A stretch of 8,797 nt of DNA from Pseudomonadota bacterium (GCA_027623875.1 JAQBUS010000030.1:1-8797), one strand, 5' to 3'; numbered from the stretch's first letter, positions 1 to 6,712 are shown. Notes: generated by a model not told the origin, from the letters alone. Numbers and translations: made by a program.

Positions 1-1
1 T

Positions 2-403
2 CTTAGACAAATTGAGGCACATGAATACTTTCAAGGCATGTTTGAGACTATGTTGGGTGAGGGTGAAATAATAACAGAGGTAAAGTTCCCTATTCCTATG
101 AAGGCAAATTATCAAAAGTTTGTACAACCGGCATCTAGATTTGCTCTTGTTGGCGTTTTTGTAGCCAAGTACTCTGATGGGGTTCGAGTGGCTATTACAG
201 GAGCTTCTGAAAGTGGGGTTTTTCGATGGACCGATGCAGAAAATGCGTTAAATAAAGATTTTTCTTCGGCAGCTGTTTCTCAGTTGTCATTGGATCCAGA
301 TGGGATGATTGGCGACTTGCATGGTTCCCCAAAATACAGGGCTCACTTGGTTGGAGTTATGACAGGAAGGGCTGTTTCTCAGTCTTTAGCTTCTAATACC
401 TGA
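2..403 (+). CDS. coxM: CO-dehydrogenase-type medium (FAD) subunit, C-terminal part
   Basis: Only the last 133 codons are present; the gene enters from the left edge in the frame that begins at base 2. In the family, the medium subunit binds FAD and passes electrons from the [2Fe-2S] small subunit to an external acceptor, in a cytoplasmic or membrane-associated molybdenum hydroxylase. The visible part is the C-terminal FAD-subunit domain. It shows the GEGEIITEVKFP stretch, then KFVQPASRFALVGVFVA, a GVRVAITGA strand and an ending resembling the family's 'Y-R-A-H-L-V-x-V-M-x-x-R-A'. These match medium subunits of CO-dehydrogenase-like enzymes (family about 260-290 residues). True CO dehydrogenase cannot be separated from related aldehyde or xanthine oxidoreductases here, because the large subunit, which carries the substrate-specific active-site loop, is outside the window. 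The gene converges on sitD, 22 bases away, and is probably unrelated to it in function. Confidence 0.8.
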   Translation, partial: LRQIEAHEYFQGMFETMLGEGEIITEVKFPIPMKANYQKFVQPASRFALVGVFVAKYSDGVRVAITGASESGVFRWTDAENALNKDFSSAAVSQLSLDPDGMIGDLHGSPKYRAHLVGVMTGRAVSQSLASNT

Positions 404-413
404 AAATTTAAGT

Positions 414-432
414 CCATTAAGTACTTTAATGG
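414..432. terminator. Possible bidirectional terminator between coxM and sitD
   Basis: An inverted repeat, CCATTAA (414-420) and TTAATGG (426-432), is separated by 5 bases. On the + strand it is followed by GTTTTG; on the minus strand it is followed by ACTTAAATTTT. It sits exactly where two genes converge, and its right arm includes the sitD stop codon (426-428). The stem is short and AT-rich and the U-tracts are weak, so termination is inferred mainly from position. Confidence 0.4.
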
Positions 433-1247
433 GTTTTGTGAAATAAAATAGATTTTATGAATGCTAGAATAAAAAGGATAGTCAAAATAAGTATTATTGT
501 TGGTGCGGGAGCACTATCTATATAAAAACTTAAGTAGACTCCAAATAAGCATGAAAATAGTGTAACGGTTACGGCAATAGGAAGCATCAATTCAAAACGC
601 TTTGTTATTAAATACGCGATCGCGCCAGGAGAAATTAGGAGACCAATTGAAAGTATTATGCCAACTGCTGAGAGTGTCATAACCACGGTTAGAGAGATGA
701 AGCACAGTAAACTATAGTGAAGGAGCGTTACATTCAAACCGACAGCTTGTGCTTGGATGGGGTCAAATGCTTGCAGTAAGAAGTCACTTCGTTTAGCTAT
801 GATTACTGTTGATACGAGGCATGCAATTATTCCAGCCTGCCAGAGGTCCGCGCTGTTAAGCCCAAGCATATTACCAAATAGAATATGGTGAAGATCTACG
901 TCGGTTGTAATTTTTGAATGAAGCACAATTCCGAAAGCAAACATTCCTGAAAAAACAATTCCAATAATTGTATCTCGCTTAACCCGGCTGTTTTCCGAAA
1001 GAAAACCGCTCCCGATAGCACATACCATACCAGCACAAAATGCTCCAATTACCATTGGGATATTCATGAGATAGGATATTATAATTCCTGGCAATACAGC
1101 ATGACTAATTGCGTCCCCCATCAGAGACCATCCTTTTAGGACAAGATAGCAGGAAAGCAAGCTTGTAGGGATGGCTATGATTCCAACCATAAGAAATGCT
1201 TGAGTCATAAAGAGAAAATGAAACGGCTGGATGAGATTTTCTAGCAT
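426..1247 (-). CDS. sitD: Mn/Fe ABC transporter permease SitD
   Basis: Inner-membrane permease of 273 residues in the ABC-3 (ZnuB/MntB/SitCD) family; it forms the transmembrane channel with SitC. Seen: a run of about eight hydrophobic segments; the family signature KGWSLMGDAISHAVLPG at residues 38-54; RDTIIGIVFSGMFAFG near 91-106; the cytoplasmic coupling-type segment FDPIQAQAVGL at 161-171; and GLLISPGAIAYLIT near 202-215. Full length for the family. The ATG at 1247 lies 3 bases after the sitC stop codon and has only a weak ribosome site, so translation is probably coupled to sitC. Last gene of sitABCD. It is a paralogue of the neighbouring sitC, with the same signatures at the same residue positions. 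Assignment to SitD rather than ZnuB rests on operon structure and on the ligands of the binding protein. Confidence 0.88.
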   Translation of the reverse strand: MLENLIQPFHFLFMTQAFLMVGIIAIPTSLLSCYLVLKGWSLMGDAISHAVLPGIIISYLMNIPMVIGAFCAGMVCAIGSGFLSENSRVKRDTIIGIVFSGMFAFGIVLHSKITTDVDLHHILFGNMLGLNSADLWQAGIIACLVSTVIIAKRSDFLLQAFDPIQAQAVGLNVTLLHYSLLCFISLTVVMTLSAVGIILSIGLLISPGAIAYLITKRFELMLPIAVTVTLFSCLFGVYLSFYIDSAPAPTIILILTILFILAFIKSILFHKTH

Positions 1248-1250
1248 CGA

Positions 1251-2102
1251 CTAGTCGAGTGCTCGCGCAGCTTTTCGACGTGCTGAGATATATCCATGTT
1301 TTGGAGCAATAAAAAAAGTTAGAAGAAAAATTAAAGTTTGCAAGCAGACAATGATGCCACCTGTGGCACCGTTTATAAAGAAACTTAAGTAAGCTCCTAA
1401 AAAGCTTGTCGAAGATCCGATTGCTACACTTAGAGTTAGCAAGCGGGGAAAGCGATCAGTCAGTAGGTATGCAGTAGCTCCAGGAGTTATGACCATTGCT
1501 ATTACAAGAAAGGCTCCAACTGTCTGAAGGGCTGCAACACATGAAGCAGAAAGTAAAATAAAGAATAATGCTTTTAGAAAGACCGGGTTTAAGCCTATAG
1601 ATCGAGCGTGATTTTCATCGAAAAAAGTAACCATCAGGTCTTTCCATTTAACACAAAGGATTCCTAATGTAATAAATCCAATTATTGCTAACTGTATTGT
1701 GTCTGAAGGTGAGATGGCTAGAATATTTCCAAATACAATTGTTTGAATACTTATCGACGTTGGAGCCAGGGAAATCATAAACAATCCCAGCCCAAAAAAT
1801 GAAGTAAAAACGACCCCGATGATAGTATCCTCTTTTAAGCCGGAGCGTTGATTTAAAAACAACATCGCTCCAGCAGCTAATCCTCCTGCAGCAAATGCGC
1901 CTAAAGCAAAAGGAAGCCCTAACATATATGCACCTGCGACTCCCGGCACTATTGAATGGGTTAAAGCGTCGCCGATTAGCGACCAACCCTTTAAAATGAG
2001 GTAAGCTGAAAGAAATGCGCATATCGCACCAACAAGAGCACTGACCCACATTGCATTCAACATATAGTTATAGGAAAATGGCAAAAAGAGAGTCTCAATC
2101 AT
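1251..2102 (-). CDS. sitC: Mn/Fe ABC transporter permease SitC
   Basis: Inner-membrane ABC-3 family permease of 283 residues from the chosen start. Seen: the signature KGWSLIGDALTHSIVPG at residues 38-54, EDTIIGVVFTSFFGLG at 91-106, the coupling-loop segment FDENHARSIGL at 161-171 and MVITPGATAYLLT at 203-215, followed by a basic tail (ISARRKAARALD). The frame is open upstream to an ATG at 2213, but that would add 37 non-membrane residues lying inside sitB. The ATG at 2102 is preferred because it has AAGGA eight bases upstream, gives the family N-terminus, and overlaps the sitB stop by only 8 bases, typical of translational coupling. With SitD it forms the heterodimeric channel for periplasmic metal delivered by SitA, powered by SitB. 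Confidence 0.88.
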   Translation of the reverse strand: MIETLFLPFSYNYMLNAMWVSALVGAICAFLSAYLILKGWSLIGDALTHSIVPGVAGAYMLGLPFALGAFAAGGLAAGAMLFLNQRSGLKEDTIIGVVFTSFFGLGLFMISLAPTSISIQTIVFGNILAISPSDTIQLAIIGFITLGILCVKWKDLMVTFFDENHARSIGLNPVFLKALFFILLSASCVAALQTVGAFLVIAMVITPGATAYLLTDRFPRLLTLSVAIGSSTSFLGAYLSFFINGATGGIIVCLQTLIFLLTFFIAPKHGYISARRKAARALD

Positions 2103-2946
2103 TTGCGTTTTCCTTGTCGTTCCCGTAGATAATGAAGGGTCTTTCATCATCCGTAATAACTCTGATTTGACGTTTATCATCATCGTCGTGTAAATCTGAG
2201 CCGCCCAGTACAAAGTGTCTCAAAACACCACCAAAAGCGAGTTCTAGATTCTCGTGAGTAAAGGTCGTTTTGGTCGGCCCTGAAGCTAATACAGTTTTCT
2301 TAACTAATATTGTTCTGTCACAAAATTCCGGTACAGAACCTAGATTGTGCGTTGACACGAGCATTACGCAACCATCGTTGCGGAGTTCTTCTAAAAGTTT
2401 TATAATTGCATTCTCGGTTTGGACATCCACTCCAGTAAATGGTTCATCCAACAAAATTACTTTGCTGTTTTGTGCGAGAGCTCGAGCCAGAAAAACGCGT
2501 TTGCGTTGTCCGCCAGAGAGTTCTCCTATTTGGTTAAACCTAAGGTCAGTCATATCTACTCGTTTAAGTGCTAGGTTAACAGCCTCCTTATCTAGTTTTC
2601 TAGGCCTTCTTAAAAACCCCATATGGCCATAACGTCCCATCATTACAACATCCTCGACCAACACAGGAAAACTCCAGTCGACTTCTTCAGATTGAGGAAC
2701 GTAAGCAACAGTATTCGCCTTAAGGGCAGCTTTAACCGATAATCCTAAAATAGAAATTTCTCCTTTTGCTATGGGTGCGAACCCCATAAGAGCTTTAAAT
2801 AGAGTTGATTTTCCTGCGCCATTTACTCCAACTAACGCAGTAATAGTTCCTAATGGAATTTCAAAGCTGGCATTGTGCAACCCGGTGTGACCATTCCGAT
2901 ATGTAACAGTAATATTTTGAACTAATATTCCCTTTGTGTTGCTCAT
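2095..2946 (-). CDS. sitB: Mn/Fe ABC transporter ATP-binding protein SitB
   Basis: Cytoplasmic ATPase of 283 residues that energises metal import. All nucleotide-binding motifs are intact: Walker A GVNGAGKST at 40-48, Q-loop VPQSEEVDW at 83-91 (Q85), ABC signature LSGGQ at 143-147, Walker B VILLDEP at 163-169 with catalytic E168, and the switch His at 200 (VSTHN). After the ABC fold is a C-terminal extension of about 35 residues rich in acidic residues (DLHDDDDKR near 251-259, then VITDDERPF), which I recall from alphaproteobacterial SitB/MntB-type ATPases. The ATG overlaps the sitA stop by 4 bases (ATGA), a coupling arrangement, and the gene's own stop overlaps the sitC start. Confidence 0.93.
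   Translation of the reverse strand: MSNTKGILVQNITVTYRNGHTGLHNASFEIPLGTITALVGVNGAGKSTLFKALMGFAPIAKGEISILGLSVKAALKANTVAYVPQSEEVDWSFPVLVEDVVMMGRYGHMGFLRRPRKLDKEAVNLALKRVDMTDLRFNQIGELSGGQRKRVFLARALAQNSKVILLDEPFTGVDVQTENAIIKLLEELRNDGCVMLVSTHNLGSVPEFCDRTILVKKTVLASGPTKTTFTHENLELAFGGVLRHFVLGGSDLHDDDDKRQIRVITDDERPFIIYGNDKENAND
2111..2115 (-). promoter_or_regulatory. Ribosome binding site fixing the sitC start
   Basis: Read on the minus strand, AAGGA lies 8 bases before the ATG at 2102, inside the end of sitB. It supports that ATG over the in-frame ATG at 2213. Confidence 0.6.
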
Positions 2947-3833
2947 TCTGTTAGTCCAACTATGATAGTTTCAATGGTCACACGAAGCAGATCTATGTAT
3001 GTTGGTACAGGACCGTCAAGCTCAGTTAGGCTGTCAACATATAGAACCCCACCGTAAATCGCACCGGTTTCGCGTGCCACCTGTTTTGCTGGGGCTTGAG
3101 ATAATGTGCTTTCACAAAAGACAGCTTTTATGTTATTTTTACGCACCTGATCTATGACTTTCCGTACCTGTTGTGGAGTGCCTATCGCATCAGCGTTTAT
3201 AGGCCATAAGTACAGCTCATGCATTCCTAGCTCTCGAATAAGATAACTAAATGCCCCTTCGCATGATACTAACCAGCGTTTTTCCTCAGGTATTTCGGAA
3301 ATTGCGTCCTGAAGTGGTGTAATCGTAGCAATGATTTTTTGTTTATATTCTTTAGCATTTCTTGAATAAATTTCTGCGTTAGTGGGATCATGTTCACTAA
3401 ATGCTTTTTGTATATTATCGACATAAATTAGGCCACTATTTAGGCTCATCCAAGCATGGGGATTGGCCTTGCCAAGGTACTCACCTTCTGAAATTCCAAT
3501 AGGTTTGATTCCGTCAGAAAGAGTGACGCTCGGTATATTATCTAAATTTGAAAAAAATTGTTTAAACCAAAGTTCGAGGTTTAAACCGTTCCACAAAATG
3601 AGATCTGCATTCTGAGCCCGAATAATGTCCCTTGGGGTCGGTTGATACCCATGAATTTCTGCCCCGAATTTGGTTATACTTTCTATATCTGCGGCCTCAC
3701 CCGCAACATTTTTTGCCATATCCGCAATTACAGTGAAAGTGGTTATAGCCTTGAACTTATCTTGTGCTACACCAGTGGATATCGGCAAAACCAATAATAT
3801 AGATATCCATAAACCTATGGAGAGTTTTTGCAT
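2943..3833 (-). CDS. sitA: Periplasmic Mn/Fe-binding protein SitA
   Basis: Solute-binding protein of 296 residues in the cluster A-I (ZnuA/PsaA/SitA) family; it captures the metal ion in the periplasm and delivers it to SitCD. Seen: an N-terminal signal peptide of about 23 residues (basic MQK, hydrophobic core, likely cleavage after GVA) and no lipobox cysteine, so a soluble periplasmic protein. The metal ligands are placed by family pattern at H61 (GAEIHGYQPTPRD), H126 (NPHAWMS), E192 (CEGAFSYL) and D267 (LYVDSL). This His/His/Glu/Asp set is the Mn/Fe type; zinc-binding ZnuA proteins have a third His and usually a His-rich loop, absent here. AGTREEMENT with SitA also comes from FCESTLSQAPAKQVARETGA near 239-258. 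First gene of the operon, divergent from the Fur/Mur regulator, whose likely box lies in its promoter. Confidence 0.92.
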   Translation of the reverse strand: MQKLSIGLWISILLVLPISTGVAQDKFKAITTFTVIADMAKNVAGEAADIESITKFGAEIHGYQPTPRDIIRAQNADLILWNGLNLELWFKQFFSNLDNIPSVTLSDGIKPIGISEGEYLGKANPHAWMSLNSGLIYVDNIQKAFSEHDPTNAEIYSRNAKEYKQKIIATITPLQDAISEIPEEKRWLVSCEGAFSYLIRELGMHELYLWPINADAIGTPQQVRKVIDQVRKNNIKAVFCESTLSQAPAKQVARETGAIYGGVLYVDSLTELDGPVPTYIDLLRVTIETIIVGLTE

Positions 3834-3855
3834 GCTTAATAAAGCCTTACAGAAA

Positions 3856-3882
3856 TTAACAATTTTTATTGCTAATTGTTAA
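3856..3882. repeat. Perfect 9-bp inverted repeat in the likely sitA leader
   Basis: TTAACAATT (3856-3864) and AATTGTTAA (3874-3882) are exact reverse complements separated by 9 bases. The element lies 23-49 bases upstream of the sitA ATG. If the proposed sitA promoter is right, it would fall at the very 5' end of the transcript. It could be an operator for a dimeric regulator or an AT-rich RNA hairpin; the sequence alone does not decide. It does not resemble the Fur box. Confidence 0.5.
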
Positions 3883-3888
3883 GAGATT

Positions 3889-3916
3889 ATTTTACATCAG
3901 TAAAGAATAATGATAA
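3889..3916 (-). promoter_or_regulatory. Candidate sitA promoter
   Basis: Read on the minus strand, TTATCA (3916-3911, 4 of 6 to the -35 consensus) and TAAAAT (3894-3889, 5 of 6 to the -10 consensus) are separated by 16 bases. The -35 lies within the Fur box, so bound repressor would block polymerase. Transcription would start near 3882, giving a leader of about 50 bases. In this AT-rich gap, chance matches are common. Confidence 0.35.
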
Positions 3917-3925
3917 TCATTCTCA
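3906..3925. promoter_or_regulatory. Fur/Mur-type operator
   Basis: Bases 3906-3924 match the classical 19-bp enterobacterial Fur box at 17 of 19 positions. In the 7-1-7 description, TGATAAT-C-ATTCTCA (3911-3925) matches 13 of 14 informative positions. A further hexamer, AATAAT (3906-3911), precedes it, so the site also fits the 6-6-1-6 repeat model. An extra half-site, TGAGAAT at 3941-3947, is the exact complement of the ATTCTCA arm and lies 14 bases before the regulator start. Placement between divergent sitA and the regulator gene suggests metal-dependent repression of sitABCD and possibly autoregulation. Confidence 0.8.
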
Positions 3926-3961
3926 AAGATAAGTGGTAAATGAGAATTGGAATGAATAAAA

Positions 3962-4390
3962 ATGGAATTAGGCTCAAATAGAAAATCGAGAATGATATCA
4001 TTATTGAGGAATGCTAACGTTCGAATTACAGATCAACGCATCGCACTACTTTCAGTAATATCAGAGGCTAATGACCACCCAGATGTGCTAGAATTACAAA
4101 AACGTGCTAAGAAAATTTGTCCTTCAATATCGTTAGCAACTGTGTACCGTACTTTGTTGTCATTCTTAGAGAGTGGGGTGGTTCATCGCAATAGTTTTGA
4201 AGGCGGTGGAGCTCGATATGAAATGGCTAAAGAAGAACATCATGACCACATTATCGATGTTGATACTGGAGAAGTTGTTGAGTTTAACTCAGATATTATC
4301 GAAAACTTGCAATTTGAAATTGCTTCAAAAATGGGTTACGATGTTATACATCACAGATTAGATTTGTACTGTCGTAAAGTATCTAAATGA
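3962..4390 (+). CDS. mur: Fur-family metal-responsive repressor, Mur-like
   Basis: DNA-binding repressor of 142 residues, dimeric in the family, that uses bound Mn2+ or Fe2+ as corepressor. Seen: an N-terminal winged helix ending in the recognition helix region SISLATVYRTLLSFLESGVV (55-74), then the Fur metal region EEHHDHIIDVDTGEVVEF (91-108) and HHRLDLYC (130-137). The usual CxxC after HHDH, which builds the structural zinc site in many Fur proteins, is replaced by IDVDTG; this is typical of alphaproteobacterial Fur/Mur proteins, several of which repress sitABCD in response to manganese. The ATG at 3962 has GGA about 10 bases upstream; an in-frame ATG at 3992 (residue 11) is a possible alternative. 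Divergence from sitABCD across a Fur box supports the Mur assignment. Iron-sensing Fur is the main alternative and cannot be excluded by sequence. Confidence 0.85.
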   Translation: MELGSNRKSRMISLLRNANVRITDQRIALLSVISEANDHPDVLELQKRAKKICPSISLATVYRTLLSFLESGVVHRNSFEGGGARYEMAKEEHHDHIIDVDTGEVVEFNSDIIENLQFEIASKMGYDVIHHRLDLYCRKVSK

Positions 4391-4426
4391 AAACCGTGGA
4401 GTGTTACTTCTTTGATAACAAAATTC

Positions 4427-4447
4427 CAAAATTTAGTATAAATTTTG
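4427..4447 (+). terminator. Weak AT-rich hairpin after the Fur/Mur gene
   Basis: CAAAATTT (4427-4434) and AAATTTTG (4440-4447) are perfect 8-bp inverted arms with a 5-base loop, followed by TTTAT. It begins 36 bases after the stop codon. The stem is almost all A:T and the U-tract is short, so this is only a candidate terminator. The rest of the gap up to aroE (about 175 bases) shows no convincing gene. Confidence 0.3.
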
Positions 4448-4575
4448 TTTATAATAATGGCCTTTATTTACTGGACCCCTTTAAGTTTGCTAAATTATTT
4501 TTGTAAGCCAGATTTATATGTTGTTTTATGTTGAAATATCTAAGTGACTAGTTTTCTTTTTTGCAAAAGTAATGA

Positions 4576-4604
4576 TTAAGAGTTAGTAAGTGCTATATTA
4601 TAAT
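4576..4604 (+). promoter_or_regulatory. Candidate aroE promoter
   Basis: TTAAGA (4576-4581, 4 of 6) and a perfect TATAAT (4599-4604) are separated by 17 bases. Transcription would start near 4611, leaving a leader of only about 12 bases before the aroE ATG. An overlapping TATATT at 4594-4599 is an alternative -10 with a slightly longer leader. Confidence 0.35.
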
Positions 4605-4622
4605 TTCATAGGTTGATTAAGC

Positions 4623-5471
4623 ATGGCAGATTCTGCAACTTTTCTATTAGCCGGCGTAATGGGATACCCAGTTATGCATTCGCGATCTCCAATGATGCAT
4701 AACTTTTGGTTTGAAAAAAAAATGTTAAATGGGAGGTATCTTCCTCTTTCGATTAAACCTTCCAATCTTGAATCCGGGCTTCGAGCGTTATCTTCTCTAG
4801 GGTTTTCGGGCTGTAATCTGACTATCCCCCATAAAGAGGAAGCACTTAAAGTGGTTGATGATTGCGACGATGTTGCCAGAAAAATTGGAGCGATTAATTG
4901 CATTACTGTTAATCCTAACAATAGCCTAACAGGGACTAATAGCGATTGGTATGGATTTATAACCAGTTTAAATGAAGAACACCCCAATTGGAATGTTGAA
5001 AGTGGCCCTGTGGTGGTTATCGGGGCTGGTGGAGCTGCAAGAGCTGTATGTTACGGGCTATTGAATGAAGGCGTTTCTGAAATAAGATTGATAAATCGAA
5101 CCAAAGAGCGGGCAGAAGTTTTGGTGCACGATTTTGGTCGGGTTGTAACTCCGGTAGATTGGAGGCTGCGTCATGAAGCACTTTCAGGTACCAATTTACT
5201 TGTAAATACAACAAGCCTTGGAATGGTCGGTCAACCAAGTCTTGACCTATGTCTTGATTTATTGCCAACTGAGTCAGTGGTCTATGATTTGGTTTACACG
5301 CCATTGGAAACCTCTCTCCTTTTTTCTGCTAGAAGTCGTGGTAATAAAACTATTAATGGTTTGGGAATGCTCCTTCATCAGGCTGTTCCGGCATGGAAAA
5401 GTTGGTTCAATATTATGCCCGAGGTTTCTGATGAGTTAAGGCAATTAATATTAAACGATATTCACAAATAG
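4623..5471 (+). CDS. aroE: Shikimate dehydrogenase (NADP+)
   Basis: Cytoplasmic enzyme of 282 residues that reduces 3-dehydroshikimate to shikimate with NADPH in chorismate and aromatic amino acid synthesis. Seen: the shikimate-binding N-terminal domain with GYPVMHSRSPMMHN (14-27; substrate-contacting S20 and S22), NLTIPHKEE (65-73) with catalytic K71, N92 in GAINCIT, and the catalytic Asp D108 in NSDWYGF. Next comes the Rossmann domain with the dinucleotide loop GAGGAAR (134-140), the NADP-phosphate contact NRTKER (158-163) and NTTSLGM (195-201). The C-terminal part has YDLVYTPLET and NGLGMLLHQA with Q253. Length is normal and all key residues are present, so it should be active. The ATG at 4623 has AGG ten bases upstream. 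It appears to stand alone, not in an aro operon; dusA begins 122 bases downstream. Confidence 0.96.
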   Translation: MADSATFLLAGVMGYPVMHSRSPMMHNFWFEKKMLNGRYLPLSIKPSNLESGLRALSSLGFSGCNLTIPHKEEALKVVDDCDDVARKIGAINCITVNPNNSLTGTNSDWYGFITSLNEEHPNWNVESGPVVVIGAGGAARAVCYGLLNEGVSEIRLINRTKERAEVLVHDFGRVVTPVDWRLRHEALSGTNLLVNTTSLGMVGQPSLDLCLDLLPTESVVYDLVYTPLETSLLFSARSRGNKTINGLGMLLHQAVPAWKSWFNIMPEVSDELRQLILNDIHK

Positions 5472-5593
5472 CCACAAATTTTGATTACTTTTTGATTGTA
5501 TAGGTTATAGAAAAAAATGTTGTTTGAGTTAGATAAAGCTACATTTTTGGAGTTCAGAATAATATTATGTTTGTAAGTGATGAGTGAGTTCCT

Positions 5594-6634
5594 ATGACTA
5601 TTAATGGTGTTCAAAATTCAGATCTAGTTTTTGCTGTTGCACCAATGATGGATTGGACGGATCGCCACTGTCGTTATTTCCATAGGCTTATCTCAAGGAG
5701 AGCTCTTTTATATACTGAAATGATAACTAGTGCTGCTTTAGTAAAGGGAAATGCGCATTATCTTTTGGATTACAATTCTTCTGAGCACCCTTTAGTCGTT
5801 CAGCTTGGTGGTTCTGATCCGGGGGAGCTCGCCGAGGCTTCTGCTTTGTGTGAAGAAAAAGGGTATGACGAGATTAATCTTAATGTTGGGTGCCCGTCAA
5901 ATCGAGTAAAGGCAGGCTGTTTTGGAGCCGTGCTTATGGCAATGCCTGATCTAGTTGCCAGTTGCGTCAAACAGATGTGTCAGGCCGTTTCAATCGATGT
6001 TACAGTGAAGTGTCGTATCGGTATTGATGATCAAGATCCCAATTTGAGTTTACCGAATTTCCTTTCTCGAATTTCTGATTCAGGTGCTTCTAAAGTTATC
6101 ATACATGCTCGGAAGGCTTGGTTGGATGGTATTAGTCCAAAACAAAATCGAGAATTGCCTCTTCTAGATTATGAGTTAGTTCAACGAATGGTAGAAAAAT
6201 TTCCTGACCTTCATATTTCTGTCAATGGAGGTATCTCCACTTTCGAACATGTTAAATATTTCTTTGACGTTAACTTTCGTGGGGTTATGGTAGGGAGATC
6301 TGCATATAATGACCCTTGGGTTATTTTGTCAAAAGTAGATAACGATCTATTTGGAGATAAATGCAATTTTAAATCTAGAAACGAAGTAGTTTTTGCTATG
6401 TTGCCTTACATTGAGTCGCATTTAGCTGACGGAGGTAAGCTAAATCAAATAACTCGCCATATGTTGGGTCTTTTTAAGGGCCAGTTAGGAGCTAAAACCT
6501 GGCGCAGAATACTGTCAAATGAAGCTCATCTTCCGGGTGCTGATCATACCTTACTATTGAAAGCTCTTGATTGTATGAGCGAACACAAAATTGATAGATT
6601 GGTAAGCGAGGGTATTTCCAGTTCCTTGCAATGA
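5594..6634 (+). CDS. dusA: tRNA-dihydrouridine synthase A
   Basis: FMN enzyme of 346 residues that reduces uridine in the tRNA D-loop to dihydrouridine using NADPH; DusA of E. coli acts at U20/U20a. Seen: a TIM-barrel start VAPMMDWTDRHCRYF (14-28), TEMITSAAL (41-49), VVQLGGSDP (68-76), the catalytic-cysteine motif NVGCPSNRV (97-105) with C100, and FMN-binding residues in VKCRIGID (138-145; K139), HARKAWLDG (171-179; H171), NGGI (211-214) and VGRSAY (233-238). The helical tail with RHMLGLFKGQLGAKTWRRIL (288-307) is the DusA tRNA-binding domain. HARKAWLDGISPKQNRE and the full length favour DusA over DusB or DusC. The start at 5594 has a modest GAG at 5586-5588. The 122-base gap after aroE has no clear terminator, so cotranscription with aroE is possible. 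Confidence 0.95.
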   Translation: MTINGVQNSDLVFAVAPMMDWTDRHCRYFHRLISRRALLYTEMITSAALVKGNAHYLLDYNSSEHPLVVQLGGSDPGELAEASALCEEKGYDEINLNVGCPSNRVKAGCFGAVLMAMPDLVASCVKQMCQAVSIDVTVKCRIGIDDQDPNLSLPNFLSRISDSGASKVIIHARKAWLDGISPKQNRELPLLDYELVQRMVEKFPDLHISVNGGISTFEHVKYFFDVNFRGVMVGRSAYNDPWVILSKVDNDLFGDKCNFKSRNEVVFAMLPYIESHLADGGKLNQITRHMLGLFKGQLGAKTWRRILSNEAHLPGADHTLLLKALDCMSEHKIDRLVSEGISSSLQ

Positions 6635-6649
6635 TTTAGTTAAATAATC

Positions 6650-6663
6650 GCATAATAATATGC
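6650..6663. terminator. Short hairpin between convergent dusA and DUF1289 genes
   Basis: GCATA (6650-6654) and TATGC (6659-6663) form a 5-bp stem with a 4-base loop in the 78-base gap between two convergent genes. There is no strong U-tract on either side. Position is the only real argument for a terminator; the rest of the gap is very AT-rich with no other clear structure. Confidence 0.2.
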
Positions 6664-6712
6664 ACGTTTAGAAAACAGCTTATGGTTTTATTGAAAATTG
6701 TAAATATTTTAA

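Noticed and set aside
1648..2049. 133-codon open frame on the minus strand inside sitC
   Set aside because: It lies wholly within sitC in another frame and its translation, rich in Arg, Cys and Trp, has no recognisable motif; sitC itself is clearly coding.
2174..2194. Asp-rich run in SitB as a possible frameshift artefact
   Set aside because: The frame continues with sensible family-like sequence (VITDDERPF) to a stop that overlaps sitC in the normal way.
2102..2213. Longer form of SitC starting at the ATG at 2213
   Set aside because: It would add 37 residues unlike any permease N-terminus, buried in sitB, while the ATG at 2102 has a good ribosome site and coupling overlap.
4457..4534. 25-codon frame between the Fur/Mur gene and aroE
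   Set aside because: Too short, no ribosome site, and composition like the surrounding AT-rich gap.
4598..4987. 129-codon open frame antisense to the start of aroE
   Set aside because: It is a shadow of aroE, whose active-site motifs are intact in the sense frame.
5481..5511. Possible promoter (TTGATT and TATAGA) before dusA
   Set aside because: The spacer is 19 bases and both boxes are imperfect; in AT-rich sequence this is not distinguishable from chance.
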